Shown: positions 56,873-64,000 of the stretch, piece by piece | How positions within the stretch are numbered: position 1 is the first letter of the stretch | Layout of the letters: each line of letters starts with the position of its first letter | Origin: Corynebacterium minutissimum | GTDB lineage: Bacteria; Actinomycetota; Actinomycetes; Mycobacteriales; Mycobacteriaceae | Length of the DNA stretch: 64,000 nt | Direction of reading: 5' to 3' | Assembly: GCF_000988205.1 (NCBI RefSeq) | Contig: NZ_LAYQ01000001.1 | Span: 83,415-147,414, forward strand | Notes under the pieces: generated by a model | Seen by the model: only the letters and a program-made list of their open reading frames with translations | Databases searched by the model: none | What the model was told of the DNA's origin: nothing | Translations under genes and position numbers: made by a program

Positions 56873-56969
56873 GTTAACTAAAAGTTAACTCGCCGTGAAC
56901 GAAAGCTAGCTTTTGGAGGATTTTACCTATATAGTTGGTTCAACCCCATGATGCGGACAGCCGCATCAT
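56873..56969 (+). promoter_or_regulatory. Promoter region of the small hypothetical gene, with dyad and leader hairpin
   Basis: GTTAACT-AAA-AGTTAAC (56873-56889) is a perfect 7-bp dyad upstream of a TATATAGT -10-like box near 56929. ATGATGCGG (56948-56956) and CCGCATCAT (56961-56969) form a perfect 9-bp hairpin that would lie near the 5' end of the message. The dyad may be an operator. Confidence 0.5.
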
Positions 56970-56997
56970 TACGACAAGAAATAGAGAGGTGAGCCAA

Positions 56998-57261
56998 ATG
57001 AATACCCTGACCGGATTCCTTTCCGCCATCACTAACGAATTCAAGAGTGCCACCGGAATCAACCTTGACACGGTGCACCCGGCACCGCTGGTATCACACA
57101 TCGCTGAAGATCTGCTCAAGCACGGTCTCATCCCAGCCACCCACACGGACATCGAAGAGTCCTACGCCACGCTTACGGGAACCTTCCCCAAGGAAGAGGA
57201 TCTCGTAGATGCCGAACTCTTCCTCTACAGCCTCGGCTGGCTGGCAGACACCCCCGAATAA
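56998..57261 (+). CDS. Small acidic protein of unknown function
   Basis: Starts at ATG 56998 behind GAGAGGTGAG, giving 87 residues: MNTLTGFLSAITNEFKSATG and so on to ELFLYSLGWLADTPE. There is no membrane segment or cysteine. It is predicted mainly helical with many Asp/Glu. It has its own promoter region with a dyad and a strong terminator, so it is a stand-alone regulated gene. I do not recognise a family. Confidence 0.7.
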   Translation: MNTLTGFLSAITNEFKSATGINLDTVHPAPLVSHIAEDLLKHGLIPATHTDIEESYATLTGTFPKEEDLVDAELFLYSLGWLADTPE

Positions 57262-57274
57262 AACCACATAACCT

Positions 57275-57308
57275 AAGCCTCGCCCCCTTTTACGGGGCGA
57301 GGCTTTTT
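57275..57308 (+). terminator. Rho-independent terminator of the small acidic protein gene
   Basis: A perfect 12-bp stem AAGCCTCGCCCC (57275-57286) / GGGGCGAGGCTT (57294-57305) is followed by TTT. Confidence 0.93.
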
Positions 57309-57496
57309 CATTGAGTCACCTTTCGACGCCCCTCACTACACACCCACTACACTGACCCACATGCACCCGACGCGCCGTATGCGAGGATTCCCTCACCTTT
57401 TACACCACCATTCACCTGCACAAACGTGAACTGTGAGAGAAATCACCCGCGTGCCGCTATACATTCCTATACAAAACTTCTCTACACTGTCGAAAC

Positions 57497-59110
57497 ATGA
57501 CTATTTCCTCACATTTGTCGGAGCTTGACTCCCTGAGCGCCGACACCACCGCAGGCAAGATCGCTGAACTGAAGAGGCGTCGCGAAGCAGCGGCGCAGCC
57601 CATGGGCGAACAGGCCCACGAAAAGGTCCGCGCCCAGGGCCGCCTCACCGCCCGGGATCGCTTGGACTACCTCCTCGATGAAGGTTCCTTCGTCGAGACT
57701 GACATGCTCGCCGTGCACCGCACCACGGACTTCGGTATGGGCAAGAAGCGCCCGGTCACTGACGGCATCGTCACCGGCTGGGGCACCATCGACGGCCGCG
57801 AGGTCTGCATCTTCTCCCAGGACGGAACCGTCTTCGGAGGCGCCCTCGGCGAGGTCTACGGCGAGAAGATGATCAAGATCATGGAGCTGTCCATCACTAC
57901 CGGTCGTCCACTCATCGGCCTGTACGAAGGTGCCGGCGCCCGAATCCAGGACGGTGCCGTCTCCCTGGACTGGATTGCCAAGACCTTCTACCAAAACGTC
58001 AAGGCCTCCGGCGTCGTCCCGCAGATCTCCGTCATCATGGGCGCCTGCGCCGGCGGCAACGCCTACTCCCCTGCGCTGACCGACTTCGTCGTGATGGTGG
58101 ATGAGAAGTCCAAGATGTTCGTCACCGGGCCCGACGTCATCAAGACCGTCACCGGCGAGGAGATCTCCCAAGAGGAACTCGGCGGCGCCGGAGTCCACAT
58201 GCACAAGTCGGGCACCTCGCACTACACCGCTTCTAGCGACGAGGAAGCACTGGATTGGGTCCACGACCTGCTGACCTACCTGCCTTCCAATAACCGCCAG
58301 CTGACACCGGCTGAGCCCTACGAGGAGCTGGGCGAAGAGACTGCCAATGACCTCCTGTTGGATGAAATCATCCCGGACTCCCCGAACCAGCCCTATGACG
58401 TCAAGGAAGTCATCGAAACCCTCACCGATGACGGCGATTACCTGGAGATCCAGGCTGATCGCGCCGATAACGTGGTGACCGCCTTCGGCCGCATCGAGGG
58501 CCAGACCGTGGGCTTTGTGGCCAACCAACCGCAGGTTTTCGCCGGCTGCCTCGACATTGATTCCTCCGAGAAGGCCGCCCGCTTCGTGCGCACCTGCGAT
58601 GCCTTTAACATCCCGATCATCATGCTGGTCGACGTTCCCGGCTTCCTCCCCGGCGCCGATCAGGAACACGATGGCATCCTGCGCCGCGGCGCCAAGCTTC
58701 TCTACGCCTACGCCGAGGCCACGGTTCCGAAGATCACCGTCACCCTGCGCAAGGCCTACGGTGGTGCCTACTGCGTGATGGGTTCCAAGGGCCTCGGCGC
58801 GGACGTCAACCTGGCGTGGCCCACCGCCCAGATCGCCGTCATGGGCGCAGCCGGCGCCGTCGGCTTCATCTACCGCAAGGAGATCAAGGCAGCCCACGAA
58901 AAGGGCCTCGACGTGGCTGAGCTGACCAAGTCCTTCGAGCGCGAGTATGAAGACCACATGCTCAACCCGTATAAGGCAGCGGAGCGCGGGCTTATCGACG
59001 CCGTCATTCTCCCCTCCGAAACCCGCAGTGCAATTGCCAAAAACTTGCGCTTCTTCGCCGACAAGAACGTCGCGCGCCCGGCGCGTAAGCACGGCAACAT
59101 CCCGCTCTAA
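57497..59110 (+). CDS. accD1: Acyl-CoA carboxylase carboxyltransferase beta subunit
   Basis: Carboxyltransferase of 537 residues, which with a biotinylated AccBC makes malonyl-CoA. It matches DtsR1/AccD1 of C. glutamicum closely. The first oxyanion-hole region [17 protein letters not shown] and [18 protein letters not shown] is intact. So is the second: [20 protein letters not shown] and [18 protein letters not shown]. The promoter region holds TATACA and TACACT repeats in the 40 nt before the ATG and no strong RBS, suggesting a short or absent leader. Confidence 0.94.
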   Translation: MTISSHLSELDSLSADTTAGKIAELKRRREAAAQPMGEQAHEKVRAQGRLTARDRLDYLLDEGSFVETDMLAVHRTTDFGMGKKRPVTDGIVTGWGTIDGREVCIFSQDGTVFGGALGEVYGEKMIKIMELSITTGRPLIGLYEGAGARIQDGAVSLDWIAKTFYQNVKASGVVPQISVIMGACAGGNAYSPALTDFVVMVDEKSKMFVTGPDVIKTVTGEEISQEELGGAGVHMHKSGTSHYTASSDEEALDWVHDLLTYLPSNNRQLTPAEPYEELGEETANDLLLDEIIPDSPNQPYDVKEVIETLTDDGDYLEIQADRADNVVTAFGRIEGQTVGFVANQPQVFAGCLDIDSSEKAARFVRTCDAFNIPIIMLVDVPGFLPGADQEHDGILRRGAKLLYAYAEATVPKITVTLRKAYGGAYCVMGSKGLGADVNLAWPTAQIAVMGAAGAVGFIYRKEIKAAHEKGLDVAELTKSFEREYEDHMLNPYKAAERGLIDAVILPSETRSAIAKNLRFFADKNVARPARKHGNIPL

Positions 59111-59169
59111 CGCGCACTCGGATCGGCACAGATTAGTACAGAAGACGCACTGTATTACACTAGTGTCCC

Positions 59170-60501
59170 ATGACTGACTTGAAGACGACCGCTGGCAAGA
59201 TCGAGGACCTCAGCGCCAAGCTCACCGAGTCCCGTGCGCCGCAGGGAGAGGTCCCTGCGGCTCGCAGCGCCATCGAGGCGCTCTTCGATGCCGGATCCTT
59301 CGTAGAGACCGACGCGCTTGCTCGCCACCGCTCCACCGAGTTCGGCCGCGAGCACGTCCGGCCCTACACCGACGGTGTCGTCACCGGTTTCGGCACCGTG
59401 GACGGCCGCAAGGTCTGCGCTTATGCGCAGGACGCCTCGCTGTTCGACGGCACCATGGGCGAGGTCTACGGCGAAAAGGTCACCAAGCTCTACGACCTCG
59501 CCATTAAGACCGGCGTGCCCATCGTCGCACTCGTCGCCAGCGACAAGCCCCGCGCCCAGGAAGGCATTGTCTCCTCCGCCATGCAGGCCCGCATCCTTGC
59601 CCGCGCCACCACCGCTTCCGGCCTCATCCCGCAGGTCACAGCGGTCTACGCGGACTCGAAGGAGGCCTCGCTCGTGGCTGCGTTGTCCGATGTCGTTATC
59701 GCTCCGGACGGTGACCTGCAGGCGGATGGGGAGCACGAGGTGAGCGTCGCCAAGCGCGTGCTCTCCTACCTGCCCTCGAATAACCGTGCCGCCGCTCCCC
59801 GCACCGAGGCCACCATCGTTGCGGGCTCTGTGGAGGAGAACATCACCGACGCCGACCATGTCCTCGATACCCTCGTGGGCGATGACGGCGCCGTCGATCT
59901 CGCCGACGTGGTCACCGCCACCTGTGAGGATGTCTTTGAACTCGGCGCCCAGGTGCGCGGTGTCTTCACTGGTTTCGGTCGCGTCGAGGGACGCACGGTG
60001 GGCATCATCGCCAACCGCGACACCCTCGATGCGGAAGCTGCCGCTAAGGCCGCGCGTTTCATCCGACTGTGCGATGCCTTCAATACTCCCATCATCGAGT
60101 TCGTCGATACTCCGGCACTGGACGTGGAGAAGGCGGCGCTGGCCAAGCTGGTGCACGCCTACTCCGCGGCGAGCGTGGGCAAGATCAGCGTCATCGTCCG
60201 CCGCGCGCACGGTACCGGATACATCGCCTTCGGCTCCAAGGAGCTCGGCGCGGATCTGTCCTATGCGTGGCCGACGGCCGAGATCGCCGTGGCCGATGCC
60301 CCCGCACTGGCCTCCGAGCTAGAGCTGAGCGAGGAGGAGGCCGCCGCCTACCTGACCCCGTACCAGGCCGCTGAGCGCGGTCTCGTCGATTCCGTTATTA
60401 CCCCGGCAGCCACGCGTGGCTCCCTCATTGAGGGCCTGCGCCTGCTGGATCGCAAGATTATTCCGACCCTGCCGAAGAAGCACGGCAATATCGTTTTGTA
60501 G
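59170..60501 (+). CDS. accD2: AccD2-like carboxyltransferase paralog, shortened and with altered active-site loops
   Basis: Protein of 443 residues in the position of dtsR2/accD2. Ends match the family (TTAGKIEDLSAKL; LLDRKI...KKHGNIVL). The protein is about 95 residues shorter than full-length paralogs. The segment that should read [10 protein letters not shown] is VASDKPRAQEG. The segment that should read [16 protein letters not shown] is YADSKEASLVAALSDV. The second oxyanion hole AYGGAY is AHGTGY. The following long loop is deleted. The frame is clean with good codon use, so it is expressed but perhaps non-catalytic. In C. glutamicum AccD2 works with AccD3, AccBC and AccE in mycolic acid precursor synthesis. 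Confidence 0.8.
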   Translation: MTDLKTTAGKIEDLSAKLTESRAPQGEVPAARSAIEALFDAGSFVETDALARHRSTEFGREHVRPYTDGVVTGFGTVDGRKVCAYAQDASLFDGTMGEVYGEKVTKLYDLAIKTGVPIVALVASDKPRAQEGIVSSAMQARILARATTASGLIPQVTAVYADSKEASLVAALSDVVIAPDGDLQADGEHEVSVAKRVLSYLPSNNRAAAPRTEATIVAGSVEENITDADHVLDTLVGDDGAVDLADVVTATCEDVFELGAQVRGVFTGFGRVEGRTVGIIANRDTLDAEAAAKAARFIRLCDAFNTPIIEFVDTPALDVEKAALAKLVHAYSAASVGKISVIVRRAHGTGYIAFGSKELGADLSYAWPTAEIAVADAPALASELELSEEEAAAYLTPYQAAERGLVDSVITPAATRGSLIEGLRLLDRKIIPTLPKKHGNIVL

Positions 60502-60510
60502 AGGTGTCCA

Positions 60511-60705
60511 ATGACCGCTTCCCTGTTTACCGTTCTGCGCGGCAACCCCACCGACGCTGAGGTGGCGGCCCTATCCACGGTGCTCAGCCAGCTCGACTCT
60601 GAGGCGCGCGCCAAGGCCGCCGATACCCGCTCTGAGCGCGACCTGTGGGGACAGCCGGGTGACGTATTCAACCCGTCCGCCTTCCGCAACGTCCGCTACT
60701 ACTAA
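60511..60705 (+). CDS. accE: Acyl-CoA carboxylase epsilon subunit
   Basis: Small protein of 64 residues. The conserved pattern is LRGNPTDAEVAALSTVLSQL at the start and WGQPGDVFNPSAFRNVRYY at the end. AccE bridges biotin and carboxyltransferase subunits in actinobacterial acyl-CoA carboxylases. It starts 9 nt after the accD2-like gene and is followed closely by maf. Confidence 0.85.
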   Translation: MTASLFTVLRGNPTDAEVAALSTVLSQLDSEARAKAADTRSERDLWGQPGDVFNPSAFRNVRYY

Positions 60706-60709
60706 GCGC

Positions 60710-61300
60710 ATGCGCCTGGTTCTGGCCTCCCAGTCCCCCTCCCGCCTGTCCATCCTGCGGGGTGCGGGCGTGGAACCCGTCATCGCCCCGGCTCACGTGG
60801 ACGAGCGCGCCATCGAGGAGCGCCTGGCGGGTGCTGAGCCCGCCGAGATCGTCTGCGCCTTGGCTGCTGCGAAGGCGGAGGCCATTGCTGCCGACTATCC
60901 CGAGGACGTCGTGGTGGGTGGGGATTCCATGCTGCTTCTCGACGGCTCCCTCCAAGGCAAACCCCACACCCCCGAGGCCACCGTGGAGCGCTGGCACGCG
61001 CAGGCCGGCCGCGCTGCGGAGCTCATCACCGGTCACTGCGTGCTCTACGGCGAGGAGCGCTTCGTTGAAGCCTCGCGCACGACGGTGCACTTTGCCCAGG
61101 CCTCGGACGCCGATATCGAGGCCTACGCCCGCACCGGCGAGCCGCTGGAATGCGCCGGCGCCTTTACCTTGGAAGCCCTCGGCGGCTGGTTCATCGACCG
61201 CATTGAGGGCGATCCTTCCTCCGTCATCGGGCTTTCGCTGCCGGTGCTGCGCCGCGCGCTGTATTCCTTTGGGCTCAACGTTTCCGGCTTCTGGGTTTAA
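60710..61300 (+). CDS. maf: Maf-type nucleoside triphosphate pyrophosphatase
   Basis: House-cleaning pyrophosphatase of 196 residues that hydrolyses non-canonical or modified nucleotides. It starts at ATG 60710 (MRLVLASQSPSRLSILRGAG). Landmarks are the S-x-S-P-x-R motif, VVGGDSMLLLDG, GKPHTPEATVERWHAQAGR and EGDPSSVIGLSLPVL. It is the last gene of the carboxylase cluster, as in other corynebacteria. Confidence 0.92.
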   Translation: MRLVLASQSPSRLSILRGAGVEPVIAPAHVDERAIEERLAGAEPAEIVCALAAAKAEAIAADYPEDVVVGGDSMLLLDGSLQGKPHTPEATVERWHAQAGRAAELITGHCVLYGEERFVEASRTTVHFAQASDADIEAYARTGEPLECAGAFTLEALGGWFIDRIEGDPSSVIGLSLPVLRRALYSFGLNVSGFWV

Positions 61301-61614
61301 TCAAACCTATTGACTGGATTTTTAATCACCGATATTATGTGATTCACATTTCACTGCATGCGAGAGAAGGCGGAATTAGATCCTGCAATCTACAGGTTTT
61401 AAATCGCTTCAGGAACTCGCACAGAGCTTAAGTAAGGAATTTGGAGTACACCATGTCCTCATTGCTGCATCAGTAATTTCTATTTGACACACCGCTGCTT
61501 TCGACGGGTCAATATTTCACCGCCGAGAGAATTGTCTACCTCGAAAATCCGACGCTGGGTTCATGCTGCGCGCATGAGTTTCCAGTCGCGGTTGTCAAAA
61601 CATAGAGAGAACCG
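61301..61614 (+). other. AT-richer intergenic region with fragments of small peptide frames
   Basis: No intact gene. Three short frames follow one another. ATG 61358 gives MREKAELDPAIYRF and stops. A frame open from 61380 gives GFKSLQELAQSLSKEFGVHH and ends at 61473. A frame from 61477 gives TPLLSTGQYFTAERIVYLEN, then PTLGSCCAHEFPVAVVKT, and stops at 61605, 9 nt before the MFS ATG. They may be pieces of a broken small gene, since none of the later two has a normal start. The base composition matches the MFS gene, not the carboxylase genes. Confidence 0.4.
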
Positions 61615-62856
61615 ATGCAAGATCACAATACTACTGGTGGAAATTTTTGGACTATTGTACGCAAGAGTCATCCCGATTACTTACGGTGGTTCTTCGCCGA
61701 CACAACAAGCGCTTTGGGTTCATCCCTCATTGCCATCCCTGTTTCACTTGCGAGCTTCCACCTCACTGGAAGTCTAAGCCAAGCAGGTCTCATCGGAGCA
61801 GCAAGCTCAGCTGGCTCCTTGATCATGACCATCCCAGCCGGAATGATCATTGATCGCTTCGATAAGAAGAATCTGCTTCTCCTTTACGGCCTGAGTCAGA
61901 TTGCTATCTGGTCTTCCTTTTCCCTCCTCCTCTGCCTGGGTAAATTCACCTTCATCTCCTTATTCTTCTTCAGCTTATTTGCTGGGATGATTACAGGCAC
62001 CTTCGGAGGGCTAACCAATGCCATTCTGAGATTCATCATCCCAGAGAATCTACTTGTCCAAGCACAAGGCCGTAACCAAACTCGAGACAACATTATCTGG
62101 ATGGTGGGATTACCCTTGGGAGGCCTCCTTTACGGACTGGCGCCGGTTATTCCTTTTATCGCACAATCCCTGTCAGGGCTTGGTCCCGTATATGCTTCAA
62201 GGAGCATCAATGCAAACCTAGGTGAAACAATCAGTGACCAGAAGTATTCATTTACAGAGTTCTGGTCCGATACCAAATATTCTTTGGCTTGGATTTGGAA
62301 ATATCCGGTGCTCCGGGCAATTTTCAGCATCGATTTATGCTCGAATTTTGCCAATTTTTTCCTCATCGCGTCCATAGATCTATGGTTGGCCTATCTTAAA
62401 GTTGATGGCTGGATAATCGGCTTAACTTCAACCATGTTTACCCTAGGCATGATTGTTGGAGGATTTTTTCAGGACCACCTCATCAAGCGATTACCTGGAA
62501 GAAACATAATCCGAGCAACCATGCTCTGGGAATTAATGTGGTACATATTTCTTCTCGTGTTTTCCCATTATTGGCCGCTTATCGCAGTCGCAGCATTTTT
62601 CATCGTCATTCCCTCGATCGCATGTAACTCGTACTCTGGTGGACTACTTGCGTTATCTGCACCCCCTGAAAAGATAGGTAAGTGCTCGGCAGGAGCACGC
62701 CTAATGATGGGACTACTTCCAATCATCGCCTCCACCAGCGCAGGCGTTCTTCTTTCTGCAATTGGTTTTCAGGCAAGCATGGCACTATGTGTTCTGTGCT
62801 CGGTTATCTCTTGCTTGATAGTTGTTGCGACCGGCTATTTGGTAGCAGTGTCGTGA
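61615..62856 (+). CDS. MFS transporter (efflux-type)
   Basis: Twelve-helix major facilitator protein of 413 residues with RBS AGAGAGAACCG. The loop 2-3 motif appears as PAGMIIDRFDKKNLLLLYGL. The overall pattern resembles macrolide/enterobactin-exporter type MFS proteins. Base composition is distinctly more AT-rich than the flanking housekeeping genes, which suggests horizontal transfer. Its stop codon TGA (62854-62856) coincides with the outer end of an IS21-like element, so the natural C-terminus may have been altered. Confidence 0.8.
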   Translation: MQDHNTTGGNFWTIVRKSHPDYLRWFFADTTSALGSSLIAIPVSLASFHLTGSLSQAGLIGAASSAGSLIMTIPAGMIIDRFDKKNLLLLYGLSQIAIWSSFSLLLCLGKFTFISLFFFSLFAGMITGTFGGLTNAILRFIIPENLLVQAQGRNQTRDNIIWMVGLPLGGLLYGLAPVIPFIAQSLSGLGPVYASRSINANLGETISDQKYSFTEFWSDTKYSLAWIWKYPVLRAIFSIDLCSNFANFFLIASIDLWLAYLKVDGWIIGLTSTMFTLGMIVGGFFQDHLIKRLPGRNIIRATMLWELMWYIFLLVFSHYWPLIAVAAFFIVIPSIACNSYSGGLLALSAPPEKIGKCSAGARLMMGLLPIIASTSAGVLLSAIGFQASMALCVLCSVISCLIVVATGYLVAVS

Positions 62857-64000
62857 CTATCCGGTAGCGCTTCAGTGGGTTTCTGGTAGCAGCTCAGGGT
62901 GCTCGGGATGATACTTCCGGTAGCCGCACCACTCGGGTGCGGCGTGTACTGGAAGGAGTCCGCTTATGCCGGATTACCGTGCGGTGATGACGCTGCTGAT
63001 TAGGAAGCGTTCTTACCGCCAGATTGAAGACCAGCTCGGGTGCTCGCACCGCGCGATTTCCCGGGCGAACCAAGCGCTGCGAAGCCTTGGCCTAACCACT
63101 GCCCAGCAGGTCGCGGCGCTGACGAATGACGAGCTGGACGAGATATTCGTTGACAAGCGCAGTAGCGGGCAAGGCGAATTCGTCCCGATTGACTTTGACG
63201 CGGTCGTCAAAGCACGCACAGGGCGTGTGAAGCAAACACTGCAAGTATTGTGGGCTCGCTACACCACCAACCCCGCCCAGCCGGGCCAGCGCCATTACAG
63301 CTACGACCGATTCCGCCAGCTGGTTGCCTCCCATGTCGATGCAGCCGGGCTTACCGCCCGGATCACCCATGCACCAGGGCATACGATGCAGGTGGATTGG
63401 GCAGGGACCAAGATGAGCCTGTACGACCCTGCGGGCACACAGGGTGCGAAAGTCAGCATTTTCGTCGCCTCGCTGCCGTATTCAGGAATGCTGTTTGCCT
63501 GTGCGTGTGTTGACCAGCGGCAGCAGTCCTGGCTTGATGGCCACCGCCAAGCGTTTGACTACTTCGGCGGGGTCTGCCAGGTTGTTGTCCCCGATAACGC
63601 GTCGACGGCGTCGAACGCAATCAGCACTGCCGATAGGAATCGGAAGGTCAACGACACCTACCAGCAGTTCTTGGAGCACTACAACACAGCGGCACTTCCC
63701 ACACGCGCGCGTCGGCCGAAAGATAAAGCGAATGTGGAAGCTGCGGTAAAGATCGTCACGCACAAAGTCATCCACGTCCTTGAGGGCCACCAGTGCGTTG
63801 ACTTGGACGAGCTCAACGGAAAGATTGTGGGCTTGGTCGACGCGATCAACACCTCCGTGCCGTTTCGCAGTCAGCAGTCAAGCCGCAGGGATCTCTTTGA
63901 AGCACACGAACAGCGTCTGCTTGCCGATCTGCCGGCAACCCCGTGGCAGCACACCGAGTGGAAGCGTGCGAAAGTAGCCCCAGATTTCCATATCACGGTT
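62854..64000 (+). mobile_element. IS21-family insertion sequence, left part (runs off the window)
   Basis: The left end is taken as TGACTATCCGGTAGC from 62854. The subterminal unit CCGGTAGC/CTGGTAGC is repeated at 62861, 62883 and 62917, as expected for the multiple terminal repeats of IS21 elements. The istA gene follows. The istB gene and right end are beyond 64000, so completeness cannot be judged. Confidence 0.85.
62965..64000 (+). CDS. istA: IS21-family transposase IstA (partial, 3' end beyond window)
   Basis: Open from ATG 62965 (RBS GAAGGAG) to the window end, 345 codons. The N-terminal HTH is LLIRKRSYRQIEDQLGCSHR followed by AISRANQAL. The DDE catalytic domain has Asp in MQVDWAGTKM, Asp in QVVVPDNASTA and Glu in RRPKDKANVEAAVKIV. 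The frame is unbroken, so the gene looks functional as far as it is seen. Confidence 0.92.

Noticed and set aside
57509..59092. A 527-codon minus-strand frame opposite accD1, and a similar one at 59155-60210
   Set aside because: Mirror frames of strongly biased coding sequence; the plus strand carries the conserved carboxyltransferase genes.
61483..61605. Lasso-peptide precursor suggested by TPLLSTGQYF followed by a Cys-containing tail
   Set aside because: The leader spacing does not fit the P-x-L-x-x-x-G-x-F rule, there is no start codon in frame, and no lasso cyclase, protease or B1/B2 genes are nearby.

Overview
The window looks like chromosomal DNA of a Corynebacterium, probably of the aurimucosum/minutissimum/striatum type, although the species cannot be fixed from sequence alone. 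The reasons are the high GC content, the cysQ-thyA-folA-mycoredoxin order, the accD1-accD2-accE-maf order, a trehalose-type ABC cluster beside birA/purK, a DtxR-type iron box, and several genes that seem to start without a leader.

Layout. 1-3.5 kb: a MacB/FtsX-type ABC exporter. 3.5-12.9 kb: housekeeping genes (M23 peptidase, PcrA/UvrD helicase, chorismate mutase, trypsin-like lipoprotein, pgi, DUF222-HNH nuclease, YccF, Fpg/Nei glycosylase). 12.9-21.8 kb: lldD, the very large helicase lhr, cysQ, thyA-folA-mrx1 and a tRNA-Arg(CCT). 21.8-35 kb: an accessory stretch devoted to iron/siderophore or heme uptake. It is bounded by a tRNA-Arg with an IS481-like remnant on one side and an IS3 element with a tRNA 3'-end fragment on the other. 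It holds a DtxR-boxed operon that combines ECF-type import proteins with two YbtPQ/IrtAB-like ABC half transporters, and a FecBCDE-type importer whose binding-protein gene has been decapitated by the IS. 35-43.7 kb: acyl-CoA dehydrogenase/TetR pair, ECF sigma factor with membrane partner, an RNase H protein, an NPF-rich membrane protein, purE/purK, acetolactate decarboxylase and a PH-domain protein. 44-49.8 kb: a complete ribose operon rbsRACBKD under a LacI-type operator. 49.8-57.3 kb: birA with a pentapeptide-repeat insertion and a trehalose/maltose-type ABC importer with a GH13 enzyme. 57.5-61.3 kb: accD1, a shortened and catalytically odd accD2-like gene, accE and maf. 61.3-64 kb: an AT-richer MFS gene cut into by an IS21-family element that runs off the window.

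Two themes cross the regions. First, at least nine genes, including pgi, rbsK, lhr and ABC subunits, are broken only by the absence of single bases, mostly in short G/C runs and always in the same direction. This points to an undercalling draft assembly rather than gene decay, so those genes are annotated as full-length CDSs with the break positions. Second, true decay is confined to the accessory stretch: the IS481-like remnant, the DUF1990 fragment and the truncated siderophore-binding protein. The most unusual biology is the AccD2-like protein with both oxyanion-hole regions altered, the iron-regulated ECF/half-ABC hybrid operon, the birA minisatellite, and a large inverted-repeat element whose tail motif recurs beside the IS3 element.
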